Source of the DNA: Solanum dulcamara
Lineage: Eukaryota > Streptophyta > Magnoliopsida > Solanales > Solanaceae
Reading direction: 5' to 3'
Assembly: GCF_947179165.1 (NCBI RefSeq)
Contig: NC_077245.1
Location: 11,068,740 to 11,132,739, forward strand
Length of the DNA stretch: 64,000 nucleotides
Shown here piece after piece: positions 37,251-48,674 of the stretch. Positions within the stretch are counted from its first letter, which is position 1. Every line of letters begins with the position of its first letter. The notes under the pieces are model-generated. The model did not search any database. It saw only the letters and a list, made by a program, of their open reading frames with translations, and had not been told where the DNA came from. The translations under genes were made by a program, and so were the position numbers.

Positions 37251-37639
37251 ACTAGGTTCACCGGTCTTATAAGTTAAAGAGCAGGGTGTCTAGTAGAGTC
37301 TTGCGGATCGGTACGTAGACGTTCGTACTTATCTTCGAGAGGCTACAAGATACTTAATAGAAGAAACTCTTTCCTTTGATTCCTTTCGTGCGAATTATTC
37401 ATATTAAGTGTTGTATACCTCTAATCTATTCCTTCCGCATTAAAAGTAACTGTCGGGTTCGAAATAGCGGCTCTTGCTTAAGGATGATTTAGTGATGCCC
37501 ATTCGAGCCTGATTATGAGTATGAAGATGTGGAGCAACAAAAAAAAGTATGGAAAATGGTCGGTTAGACTTTGACGGTTAGATTTCAAATTTTAGATATC
37601 TAATTAGCCCACTTTGGATTCCTTTGAGATCTGTGGTTC

Positions 37640-37940
37640 CACCTATGTCTTCTAGCATTGCTATGTTTACTTAGGAGCAAAAGAGATTTGGAGAGATTCG
37701 TCAGGGTATTGTCTCCCAAGTTTGAGGTTATCACTGTTGAGAAGGCTTATATCTTTTTGACCAAGTGTCAGGACAGGTTGTTCAAAATCGGGTATCTTGA
37801 AGGCACAGTGAATGTCTTATTTCTCTTTATAATTGCGGGAATGGCTAAGAAGTGATAGAGATCTGTTCTTGCTCATAAACCTATCGGTCCTCCTATGATG
37901 AGTTGGGAGTAGTTTACTTGGGTTATTTTGTTATAGTGAG
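37640..37940 (+). pseudogene. Remnant of the Gypsy gag
   Basis: Broken frames give ERFVRVLSPKFE, KAYIFLTKCQDRLFKIGYLEG, then HKPIGPPMMSWE. These resemble the N-terminal half of plant chromovirus gag. The capsid C-terminal half and the CCHC zinc knuckle are missing before protease-like sequence begins at about 38130, implying an internal deletion of several hundred bases. The element could therefore not supply its own gag. Confidence 0.65.
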
Positions 37941-38133
37941 TTTGAATAAGGGGAAAATATGTGATTCTTCTTCTATTCAGCTAGGATCACAAGTTGTCTG
38001 CAATACACCAGTTTTAGTTGTTTGAGGTGCTTCATGGAGTACTCGAGGTGGTGGTTGTAGTGGTTCACAGGCTAAGGGTGACCATTAATTATGCTATGCT
38101 ATACCAGGTAAATTTGAGGCAGAGGCCTCTGAT

Positions 38134-39261
38134 GTGGTTATTACATGTATTGTTCTGGTTTGCCATCATTTTACGTTAGTATTATTTGAACTAGGATCTA
38201 CTTACTATTATGTGTTGACTTATTTTGATGTGGGTATTGATTATATGAGTGATCTTCTTGCTGTGCCCATTACTAATTTTACCCCGATAGGTGAACTTTT
38301 AGTGGTGGATAGAGTAAATAGGGAGTGTGCAGTGATATGTTTGGGTAGAGAGACCCGAGTTGACTTGATCTTATTAGACATGCTTGATTTTGATGTGATA
38401 CTGGGTATGGACTGGTTATCTCCTTATCATGCTATATTAGATTGTTATGCAAAGACCGTGACCTTAGCTTATCCCGGTTTACCTAGCGTGGTATGGAAAG
38501 GTAATCCGAGTTCATATCCTAAGGGGGTGATATCTTATATTCGTGCTCGTCGCTTGATGGATAAGGGTTGTTTGTCTTATTTGGCTCATGTACGTGATCT
38601 CACCACGGAGTCATCTCATATAGAGACTACGAGGGTGGTGAGAGAGTTTATGGATGTATTTCCTACAGACTTGCCGGGAGTTCCTACTGACCGTGATATC
38701 GATTTTGTGATTGATTTGGAGCATGACACTAAACCCATCTCTATTTCTCCTTATCGGATGGCTCCGGCAGAATTGAAAGAGTTGAAAGAACAATTGGAAG
38801 ATTTATTGAAGAAAGGGTTTATTAGACCTAGTGTATCACCGTGGGGTGCACCAGTTTTATTTGTGAAGAAGAAAGATGGTACTATGAGGATGTGTATTGA
38901 CTATCGACAGTTGAACAAAGTCACTATCAAGAACAAGTATCCTCCCCCTCGCATTGATGATTTATTTGACCAGCTTCAAGGTGCATCGGTGTTCTCAAAG
39001 ATTGATTTGAGGTCGGGTTACCATCAGTTGAGAGTTCGGGAATCTGACATCCCGAAGACTGCATTCAGGACTCGTTATGGGCATTATGAGTTTGTGTTTA
39101 TGTCCTTCGGGTTGACTAATGCCCCAGCTGCTTTTATGGAGTTGATGAACCGGGTATTTCGACCTTATTTGAACTCGTTTGTGATCGTGTTTATTGATGA
39201 CATCTTGGTTTATTCCAAGAATGAGGCGGATCATGTTAGGCACCTGAGGACAGTCCTTTAG
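38134..39261 (+). pseudogene. Gypsy protease and reverse transcriptase, 5' half of pol
   Basis: The frame of 375 codons starts with a protease-like region: [10 protein letters not shown] in the active-site position (the usual D-S/P/T-G motif has no Asp here), then [17 protein letters not shown]. The RT follows with [49 protein letters not shown] and the catalytic box FIDDILVYS near residue 355. It ends at TAG (39259-39261) in the middle of the RT, where the family has a sense codon. The following ORF continues in the same frame immediately after it. That makes this a single nonsense break. Confidence 0.93.
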
Positions 39262-39264
39262 AGA

Positions 39265-41532
39265 TTGAGAGAGGAGAAGTTGTATGCAAAATTCTCCAAA
39301 TGTGAGTTTTGGCTTGAGTCTGTGACATTCTTGGGTCATATAGTGACCAAGGATGGTATTATGGTTGATCCAGCTAAAGTTGCAGCGGTTCGTGATTGGG
39401 TTAGGCCTACTTCGATTACCGAGATTTGGAGTTTTATTGGGTTGGCAGGCTACTATCGTCGGTTTGTTCAAGGATTCTCTTCTATTGCAGCTCCATTGAC
39501 TAGGCTAACTCAAAAGACCGTGGCATTTCAGTGGACTGATGAGTGTGAGGCGAGCTTTCAAAAACTCAAGGAATTATTGTCTTCAGCACCTATTCTAGCC
39601 TTACCCGAGGAGGGTGTGGCATTTATTGTGTTTAGTGATGCTTCGGGAGTCGGCTTGGGTGGTGTATTGATGCAAAAAGGTAGAGTTATAGCTTATGCTT
39701 CTCGACAGTTGAAGGTACATGAGAAGAACTATCCTACCCACGACTTAGAATTAGCAGCGGTGGTGTTTGTTCTGAAGTTGTGGAGGCATTATCTCTATGG
39801 AGTGCATTGCGAGGTCTATACTGACCATCGTAGCCTTAAGTATATCTTTTCTCAACCGAATCTGAACATGCGGCAGCGTAGGTGGTTAGAGTTATTGAAA
39901 GACTATGACATTACCATACTTTATCATCCGGGCAAAGCTAATGTGGTAGCGGATGCCCTGAGTCGCAAAGCATCTAGCGTGGGTAGTTTGGCCTTTCTTA
40001 AGGCTGTGGAGAGGCCTTTGGCATTGGAGGTTCAGTCATTGGCTAGACAGTTGGTCCGACTTGATATTTCTACACATCATGGTATTTTGGCCTTTGTGGA
40101 GGCTAGGTCTACTTTGATGGACCAGATTCGTACACACCAGTTTGAAGATGAAAAGTTGAGGGTCATTCGAGACAAAGTGTTAAGTGGTGAAGCAAAATCA
40201 GCCTCTCTTGATTCAGAAGGAGTTTTGAGGATTAATGGTCGCATTTGTGTGCCCAAGGTTAGTGAATGGGTACGTATGATATTGGAAGAGGCTCATTGTT
40301 CCAAATATTCGATTCACCCGGGAGTGGCAAAGATGTTTCATGACTTGAAACAACACTATTGGTGGTGTGGCATGAAGAGAGACATTATTGATTTTGTGGC
40401 TAAGTGTTTAAATTGCCAACAAGTGAAGTATGAGCATCAGAAACCGGGTGGTCCTATGCAAAGGATGCCCATTCCTGAGTGGAAATGGGAGCGTATCACT
40501 ATGGACTTCGTGTCTGGATTACCCATGGCATTGGGTAAGTATGACTCTGTCTGGGTGATTGTGGATCGATTGACCAAATCAGCCCATTTCCTTCCGGTGA
40601 AGACTAGCTACAATGCGGATCAGTTAGCTAGGATCTATCTTCGTGAGATTGTTAGGCTGCATGGGGTGCCTATCTCTATTGTATCGGATCGGGGTTCAGT
40701 GTTCACCTCTCACTTTTGGAAGGCATTACAGTGTGGTTTGGGTATGCGGCTAGAGATGAGTTCAGCATTTCATCCCCAAATCGATGGTCAGTCCGAGCGG
40801 ACTATTCAGGTGTTGGAGGATATGCTTAGGGCCTGTGTGATTGATTTTGGTGCCCGATGGGACCAACACTTGCCCTTAGCAGAGTTTGCCTATAATAACA
40901 GTTATCACTCCAGCATTCAAATGGCACCATTTGAGGCATTGTATGGTCGTAGGTGTCGATCACCCATTGGATGGTTTGATTCTGTTGCGGTTGATGCATT
41001 GGATACTAACTTACTTAGGGATGCTGTGGAGCGGGTACGTTTGATTCAGGGTCGACTATTGACAGCTCAGAGTCGTCAGAAGAGTTATGCTGATAGGAGG
41101 GTTCGTCCCTTAGAGTTCATGGTGGGTGATTGCATGTGGCTTAAAATATCGCCCATGAAGGGTGTGATGAGGTTCGGAAAGAAGGGCAAGCTTAGCCCAA
41201 GGTTTGTTGGCCCGTTTGAAATCCTGAGGAGAGTAGGTGGAATGGCGTATAAGCTGGCCTTACCCCCTAAATTGTCAGCTGTCCATCCGGTGTTTCATGT
41301 TTCCATGCTTCGCAAGTACATACCGGATGAGTCTCATGTGATTTCTTATGATGCGGTAGAGTTGAGTCCGGATTTGACTTATGAGAAGGAGCCGACAGTT
41401 ATTCTAGATAGGCGGCTTCGTAGACTCAGGACCAAGGAGGTCGCTTCGGTCAAGGTGCAGTGGCAGCATCGGCCTGCTGAGGAGGTGACTTGGGAGTTAG
41501 AGTATGCAGGCTCGGTACCCTCAGCTTTTTGA
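39265..41532 (+). pseudogene. Gypsy RT-C, RNase H, integrase and chromodomain, 3' half of pol
   Basis: The frame is open for 755 codons but its first codons are mid-RT ([14 protein letters not shown]). RNase [26 protein letters not shown] and [11 protein letters not shown], with the catalytic acids present. The integrase zinc finger has paired H and C ([17 protein letters not shown]). The catalytic DDE residues lie in [24 protein letters not shown] and [11 protein letters not shown]. The C-terminal [19 protein letters not shown] with AEEVTWE is a chromodomain. That is the mark of chromoviruses, which bind modified histones at insertion. This half looks undamaged. Confidence 0.93.
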
Positions 41533-41594
41533 GACCCCAGGTACTTTATTTTATCTTATGTTCGAGGACGAACATCCTTTTTAGTGGTGGATAT

Positions 41595-43819
41595 TGTAAT
41601 GATCTTGAGGGTGATTTTCAAAAATTTGTACAAAACGTGTGAACAGTAACACGTGTGAACAGTAACACGCGTGAACAGTAACTTTTTGGGCAGAAAATGC
41701 CCCTTTCTTCCCATTTCAATAGTTTTCATCATTTGTTTGAGTTCTTGAACTCCTTGAGGTGATTTGAGAAGAGATTTTCGAGGCAAAGTGTTGGGTAAGT
41801 GATTTTTGACCTAAAACCTTCCTTTTTCATTAAGTTTTTGACGATTTTAACTCTTAAATTTTAGTTTCAAACCCCAAAAATCCTTGTTTCTTCCCTAATC
41901 CGAATTTAAGGAAAATTGTGATTTTCAACTCGTTTTGAGCTCTATTTTTATGGGTTTTTCAACCATGAGTTCCTTATTACCAATAGAATGGGATTGTTCA
42001 ATAAATTTCCAGATTTGACCCTTTTCGAAAATAGTTAATTTTTGGACTATTTTACCCCCGGTTCCGAAACCTATCAATATGGGTGTCATTGGACTCCTTG
42101 TGACGTGTATGTTTCATTGTTGATAGTGGGTTGTCATTCCGGGCGCTGAATTCGAGAGTTGCTTGTCCGGTGGAGGTATTCGAGTGCGGTTTCGGCAATT
42201 GAGGTAGGTTTGGCTATCTTTCTTTGAGATTGAGATGGGGTAATTAGTCATTCATATGTTATAGACTTTGGGATGGGGTTGTAGTATGAGTTGAGAATGT
42301 TATATATATTGTGATGTCTGTGTGGAGGCTTATTTATTAATGTGTTGCCGTGACGGGGTTTATTTGTATTACATAGCCCGTGTGGGGGCCTTATTTGTTA
42401 TCTTATTTGCTTTGAGAGCATGTGAATTATGATTTGCCTAAGAGAGAGGCTTGAGTATATTATTTGACTTGTGATGCCGCCTGAGAGATTGAGTTGGGGT
42501 TTTGAGCATACTTGAGTATTGAAATATTGTTGAGAAAGGGGTGAATATTTAAATGAAAGTGTGTTCTTCCCGTTACTATTTATTGAGGGTGAATATCATG
42601 TGTAGGTTAAGTTTTGAGAACTTTGAACCTTATACCACATGTGAGTTGATTATTACTTCCATGCATATGTGTTTTGATGCATTCATCCTCATTCATCATA
42701 TCATGAAACATGGGAAGTTGAGAAATATGGAAATTCCTTTTGAGAAAGAAAATGAAACACCTTTAAACCTTTGTATCTTGAGTCCCTGACCGAGGCAGTT
42801 TTCCGGCAGGGTAGTGGATGCATTGTGATCCCAACCTTTGTATCTTGAGTCCCTGACCGAGGCAGTTTTCCGGCAGGGTAGTGGATGCATTGTGATCCCA
42901 ACCTTTGTATCTTGAGTCCCTGACCGAGGCAGTTTTCCGGCAGGGTAGTGGATGCATTGTGATCCTAACCTTTGTATCTTGAGTCCCTGACCGAGGCAGT
43001 TTTCCGGCAGGGTAGTGGATGCATTGTGATCCCTTGACCACGAGGAGGTGGCAAGGATAATGACATATTGTGATTGAGTAATATGGTCTGCAAGACCCCC
43101 ATGTGCCTTGCTTGGTAGCACAGCTCAGCAGGTGTATACGACAGTCTGTGCGACAGTCTTGATTCCACCGTACCACCACATCATTGCATCATCATATTGC
43201 ATTGCATTGCATTGATATTTGTGCTGCTTGAATTATCTGGTTAATTGTGATTATGAGCTGTTATTATGGGTTTACTTTACTCGCGTCAATATATATATAA
43301 ATTGGCGGCACCGATGCCGGAGTGGGACTTTTCTGTATGCAAGTGGATGCGTTCCTTAGTTTATTTCATAGGTTTGATTAATTCCTTATACTCAGTCAAC
43401 TAAAACCTACTGAGTACATGTGAATTGTACTCACCCCTACTTCTGTGTCCCTTTTTGATGCAGATACTAGTCGGGGTACCCCACGTGGCAGTTAATATTC
43501 TAGCGGATTGTGTATTCTCAGATTAGTGGTGAGGTCCCAGAATTCGGATCGTCACTAGTCTATCTTTATTTTTCAGTCTTTTGTATCATTCAGAGACTTA
43601 TGTTGTATCTTCAGATTCGAACCTTGTATTAGATGCTCTTTATACTTATGACACCAGGTTTTGGGATAATTTCTTCATTGTTTTTTTTTCTTCTTTTTAT
43701 TTAAATCGTGGCATCACTTTCCCCTTTGGGAGTCTTGTATGAGTTTTATTTTTAGGGTTACACATCAGATTGAGTTTTGAGATGTGTGCCATCATGACCT
43801 CAGTTTTTGGGTCGTGACA
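41595..43819 (+). repeat. 3' LTR of the Gypsy element
   Basis: It is 2225 bp, the same length as the 5' LTR, with the same internal repeats offset by 6583 bp. The single difference I noticed lies about 45 bp from the end. The non-coding stretch 41533-41594 before it holds the short purine-rich 'agtggtggatat'. Confidence 0.96.
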
Positions 43820-43824
43820 TCAGA

Positions 43825-46155
43825 CCATGCTGTCTACACTTGGCATTCTTCATCAGAGTACCTGTGTTTATACTCCTCAATAAAATGGAGTTGCTGAGCG
43901 GAAGCATAGAACTCTCTTGGAGATGGCCAGGGCACTCAGGTTCCAATCCTTTGTACCCTTAAAATTCTGGGGGGAGTGTGTCACTACTGCAGTCTATCTC
44001 CTTAATAGAATTCCCTCAAAACTACTACAGTTCAAAACTCCCTTTGAGATGCTTCATCTACATCCACCTTCTTTAGCCCACATCAAAGTCTTTGGCTGCC
44101 TCTGCTATGCCACCTACCCTCATATTCATGACAAATTCTCTCCTAGATCCATCCCAGTTGTTCTTATGGGGTACTCCTCATCAAAAAAGGGGTATCTTCT
44201 TTATGACCTCCACTCCAAATCTCTCTTTGTTAATAGACATGCAGTATTCAAAGAGGATATTTTCCCTTTCAAGGATGTCCAGACCTCCTCTAATCCCATG
44301 TTTCCAGTTCTCACACTTCTAGACCCCTCTCCACATTTATATCCAGAATCCATCCAACCACCTCCTACTCCTGCAACATCTCCTGGTAGCCTCCAGCCTC
44401 CACCTCTATCCCCTCCTGTCCCTCCCAAAAAATCTTCCAGACCTAGTAAGCCCCCTTCTTGGCTTCAAGACTTTATCACCACCTCTACAGGCCATCTTGC
44501 TCATATCCTATTACAGCACATATATCTTATTCTCATGTCTCTCTTTTCTACAGCTTCTGTCTGGCTGCATACTCAACCATCACTGAACCCACATCATATA
44601 AAGCTGCCTCTTTTGATCCTCAATGGGTTCAGGCAATGCAGTTGGAAATTGAGGCCTTGGAGGCTAATCACACCTGGTCACTAGTGGATTTACCACCTGG
44701 CAAGAGACCTATTGGCTATAAGTGGGTGTACAAAGTCAAATATAAATCTACAGGTGAAGTTGAAAGGCTGAAAACAAGACTTGTGGCTAAAGGGTTCAAT
44801 CAACAAGAGGGCCTAGACTACACTGAAACCTTCAGTCCAGTGGCTAAAATGGTCACTGTCAGAGCTGTTGTGGCATTTGCTGCATCTAGGGGTGGTTTAT
44901 TCATCAAATGGATGTCCATAATGCTTTTCTCAATGGGGAACTACTGGAGGAGGTATACATGACTATCCCAGATGGGTTTGCTAGACAGAGGGACCAAATA
45001 CCAAGGTCTGCAAACTTCATAAGTCCCTATATGGCCTCAAACAATCCCCCAGACAGTGGAACTTGAAGCTGACTGAGTCCTTACTGAAGTTGGGATTTCA
45101 TCAAAGTCACTATGACTACTCCCTGTTCACCAGGCAAGTTGAAAATGACATACTTGTAGTACTAGTCTATGTGGATGACTTGCTGGTTACAGGTCGTAAC
45201 ACAAGTCTAGTAGAGGATACAAAAAGAGACTTACAATAGCAATTCAAAATAAAAGACTTAGGTGAGCTGAAGTTTTTCCTAGGCATTGAGTGTGCTAGAT
45301 CCAACCAAGGGATCCACATGTCTCAGAGAAAATATGCATTGTAGCTGATTGTTGAATGTGGGCTAGGAGGAGCTAATCCTGCTGGAACACCACTAGAGCA
45401 AAATAAGAAACACACATCAATAAAATATGATGCACTCATCTCACATGAAGGCAGAGTTGATGATCAACCACTGCAGCATCCTGAAAGGTATCAGAGACTG
45501 GTGGGGAGACTCTTGTATCTCACCATGACCAGACCTGATATAGCCTTCCCAGTCCAAGTGTTGACCCAATTCATGCACAATCCTAAGGAGTCACATATGA
45601 AATCAGCACTGAGGGTTGTCAGATACCTCAATGAAGCTCCAGGTCTTGGGTTGTTAATGTCATCTCAAGGTACAAATACACTAACTGCCTATTGTGATTC
45701 TGATTAGGGTGCATGTCTAGAAACAAGAAGGTCTGTCACTGGATACTTAGTAAAGTTTGGTGGATTACTAATCTCCTAGAAATCAAAGAAACAAGAAACA
45801 GTATCCAGGAGCTCTGTAGAGGTTGAGTTTAGAAGTATGGCCAACTGTGCAGCTGAGATCACCTGGCTGGTGAGCCTATTTAAAGAGCTAAGAGTCCAGA
45901 TTGAATTGCCTGTTGACATATTCTGTGATAGCAAAGCTGCTATTCAAATTGCTGCAAATCCTATCTTTCATGAAAGAACCAAACACATTGATATAGACTG
46001 CCATTTTGTAAGGAAAAAATTATGCCAAGGTATGCTGAGAACTAACTTCATACATACCAAAGATCAGCTAGCAGGTATACTCACAAAAAGTCTTGGAAAA
46101 CCTCAGCATCAACAGTTGCTAAATCAACTTGGAGTTATGAACCTCTTCAAACCAT
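43825..46155 (+). pseudogene. Copia integrase C-end, reverse transcriptase and RNase H, degenerate
   Basis: Coding sequence resumes after the Gypsy element. An in-frame TAA follows TPQ at about 43880. Then comes NGVAERKHRTLLEMARAL (the integrase catalytic Glu region), a Pro-rich linker, RT starting at KRPIGYKWVYKVKYKSTGEV and KGFNQQEGLDYTETFSPVAK, YVDDLLVTGR (catalytic box, about 45170), YLTMTRPDIAF, CDSKAAIQIAANP and a final HIDIDCHFVRKKL. Stops such as TAG within L-Q-stop-Q-F (about 45238), D-S-D-stop (45706) and I-S-stop-K (about 45778) plus frame changes near 44900 and 45000 break it. The order fixes it as Copia. Confidence 0.9.
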
Positions 46156-46170
46156 GAGCTTGAGGAGGAG
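46156..46170 (+). other. Copia polypurine tract
   Basis: gagcttgaggaggag directly abuts the 3' LTR and is the expected primer site for plus-strand synthesis. Confidence 0.75.
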
Positions 46171-46521
46171 TGTTAACTTGGCAAGCTAACATGGTTAAAG
46201 TAGTTAGAATATTGTTAAGAGTAGTTAAAGGTTGTTAGTAAGTTGTTGTAGTTAGTTGAAATGTAGTTGAATGTATAAATGTATAAATGAGGTATATGTA
46301 CAAATGGAGAAAATATAAATACATCTACTGATGAAAGTAACAAAATCATCAGTTCATTTTCTGAGATATTTTTCTCTCTCTACTTCACCTCTCCTCCTTC
46401 TCTCTATAATTTCTCTTCTCTTCTCTTCTGTACATTCTTCTTCATCTTCATTCTTGTTCTTCTTCTTCCGTCTGCTACTACTCTTCTGTTCTCTGGTTCA
46501 ACTCCACTGGTGGAGTTATCA
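46171..46521 (+). repeat. 3' LTR of the Copia element
   Basis: 351 bp. Relative to the 5' LTR it has an extra tctct in the pyrimidine tract and about nine base differences. It is flanked by TCAAC at 46522-46526. Confidence 0.97.
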
Positions 46522-46526
46522 TCAAC

Positions 46527-47262
46527 ATAAGGGTTGCTCCCTTGAGTATAAAACATGACGATACATTCCAATACAAGCTTTGCAGGATTAGGCGAGAGTT
46601 TCATGCCTTAGGGACTCTTTGTTGCAGCATTTTTAAACATGAGAGACGCCTTATCATGTACTTCCGCAGACCATGACTATTCATTGTTTCGCAGAGGATT
46701 TCCACCTCTGAACTAGGCAATTTCCGCTCAGAATGAAGAAGGGATTTCAGCTCTAAACTAGAGGATTTAGGCTCCGAACGAGGAGGGGAATTCAGTAGTT
46801 GTTCCTCTCCCTCTTTTAGAGAGGGTTTGGGCTTTGAACGAGGAAGGGATTTCAACTGTTGTTCCCCTTCTTCCTCCTCCTCCTCTCCTTCTTCTTCTTC
46901 TTCTTCTTCTTCTTCCTCCTCCTCGGAAGGGTCAGATGGTTCTAGCTCTGAGGCTGGGGCTGCTGACTGAGTGGTATTAGTTGGGCGTTGTAGAAGTAGC
47001 ATAGAGGAGTGGAATGAGGTCCGAATGGTATCAATGTGTCGGTGTAGCTCACCTAAGCATCGTTGGAATGTGGAGAGGCCGTCAGAAAGTTTGCAGAGAC
47101 TGGCATTGATCAATTCCGAGAATGTGTTGGAGATTGTTGCAATTTCAATCGTTTCTTCTGCCGCGAAGAGTTTCTTGTTTGATGCTTCTGTTCTGCTCGG
47201 AGTAATTGCGTTGCCAACGGTGGCTTAGCCCTGTAATCCGCCGGATTATCCATGGTATTCAT
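46527..47262 (-). pseudogene. FRIGIDA-like pseudogene, 5' part
   Basis: On the minus strand a likely start ATG is at 47262 (MNTMDNPADYRA) or 47253. The homologous frame then reads FSELINASLCKLSDGLSTF and LHRHIDTIRTSF (N-terminal coiled coil), a poly-Glu tract from (ctt)n, then ETMNSHGLRKYMIRR, KLSPNPAKLVLECI and YTQGSNPY. This is the N-terminal half of a FRIGIDA-type protein. There are two frame changes: near 47225, and at about 46601 where one base is missing between PKA and KLSP. At the TCAAC target site the frame joins directly onto the 3' part at 32494, so the Copia element split one coding exon. Confidence 0.85.
46856..46925 (-). repeat. Glu-codon microsatellite in the FRIGIDA-like pseudogene
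   Basis: A (ctt/cct)n tract on the plus strand encodes a run of about 20 Glu with a few Gly on the minus strand. It is a fast-changing acidic linker between the coiled coil and the FRIGIDA domain. Confidence 0.8.
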
Positions 47263-48008
47263 TGGAGTAGTAGTGGAGAATGAGAAAAATTGACAATAGA
47301 GGAGGAAAAAAAGGATCGTGGCCCTAGCGGAGGAAATGATGTATGACCTGTTAAACTATTAGTGAACATGTCCGCGCTTTCTACAATCATTAAAAAATTA
47401 ATATTTTCTCTCCGATCAATTTTAATTATATTATCACTTATTTAAATTATATTATAAAAATTGATTTCAAGCGATGAAAGAAAATAAAGCTTAATAAATT
47501 TAATATTTTTAAAATAGAAATAATATATTCTTTAACAACAATTTAATTTATTTTACCTTGTTAATGAATATCGATGTTGAAATCACCTAATAAATAGTTT
47601 AAAAAAATTTCCAAGCCTATCACCTTCTCGCCGGTTAGGTAAGAACACAAACTTTTTAAATTGAAAAATGAGAGAAAACAAGATAGTAGAACAAAAATCA
47701 TTTTCAGCAATTAAAATATAATGATAACAAATTAAAAGAGATTATTGATCAGTTTTGCTTTTACCTTCTCAGCAAATAGCGATTTCGGACTCATCAAGTA
47801 TATAGTTAAAATTCTCTTCCAGGTTTATCACCTTCTCCCGATTTATTAGTTAAGAACTTGTTTTCCTCATTCTAATATGCATTTGATGTTTTTCACTTGT
47901 GAGTTGTGATCAAATAAAAATTTATGATGAGGTGTCAAAATTATAAGCAAAATATTATTTGGGGGTTATGGACCTCAAAAGATATTTAGGAGTTATAAAG
48001 ATGTGAAT

Positions 48009-48145
48009 ATCACCACAAGAAAATGATTCGACTACTATTGCCACAAAAGACAAAAAGTCGTCATTAATTATAGTTAGCAACGACATAAGGATTAAAAGTT
48101 ATTTGTAACCTTCAAAAAGTCGCCACAAAAAATAAAAATATCGTG
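48009..48145 (+). mobile_element. Possible CACTA-like transposon end
   Basis: caccacaagaaaatgattcg resembles the CACTACAAGAAAA terminus of plant CACTA elements. It is followed by short direct and inverted 'gtcgccac', 'aaaagtcg' and 'gtggcgac' motifs, as in their subterminal regions. I found no matching right end, so this is at best a fragment. Confidence 0.4.
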
Positions 48146-48674
48146 GCGACTAAGATTGATAATTCAAGCATTCAACTTTTGTAATCTTTGTCAAAAAAAT
48201 TTCTATATGAAAATAAAAACTCCACTGTCTATTTACTATATTGAGCAAAGTGAAAACCACAAACTAAACTTGTAGCTGTTGTAATCTCAAAAACTAATCA
48301 AATCTAAGTAAAACTTAAAAAGTATTAATAAACAATAGCTCTTGACTAAAAAAGATCTAAAATTATAACACATCAACTTTAGACGTTAAAAATAATTATG
48401 ATAACTCATAACAAATTTTTAAAAGGTAGACAATTTAAGTTCATCTATGTATGAATATTGTATTTGTACTTTCTACAATTCTACCGCCTCCTGCTTCCTC
48501 TTCTTCCATGATTGATTTTGCAGTATAAAGATATTTATTCTCTTAATGAAAAATCCATAACTTAAACAAAACTTCACACAAATATATCTCTCACCAACTA
48601 ATCACAAAATTAAACTTGGAAACGTCTTCATGTTACTATGTAAAGGCGTCCCCTTTCCACCTCTTCCTTTCTTC

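Larger units (their letters stand above)
35012..43819 (+). mobile_element. Tekay-like Gypsy (chromovirus) retrotransposon nested in the Copia element
   Basis: Both LTRs are 2225 bp (35012-37236, 41595-43819), beginning TGTAATGATC and ending GTCGTGACA. A perfect TCAGA duplication flanks it (35007-35011, 43820-43824). The primer site tggtatcagagc is at 37239-37250. The internal region is 4358 bp with order protease, RT, RNase H, integrase, chromodomain, as in Ty3/Gypsy chromoviruses. I saw one difference between the LTRs (attgggtttt at about 37189 versus attgagtttt), so insertion is very recent. The coding region is nevertheless defective: the gag is deleted and a TAG sits at 39259. Confidence 0.97.
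32500..46521 (+). mobile_element. Copia LTR retrotransposon, itself carrying a nested Gypsy element
   Basis: The LTRs are 32500-32845 and 46171-46521, both TGTTAACTTGG...TTATCA. A perfect TCAAC duplication flanks the element (32495-32499 and 46522-46526). The primer site tggtatcagagc (32846-32857) and the purine tract gagcttgaggaggag (46156-46170) lie in the right places. The gene order gag, protease, integrase, RT, RNase H is that of Copia. Without the nested element it is about 5.2 kb. By eye the two LTRs differ at about nine positions plus one 5-bp indel. The coding part has many stops and frame changes, so it is dead. Confidence 0.97.

Noticed and set aside
46601..47113. 170-codon acidic ORF as a separate gene
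   Set aside because: Its ends match the N-terminal half of FRIGIDA-like proteins and it is cut by a one-base deletion; it is part of the split pseudogene.
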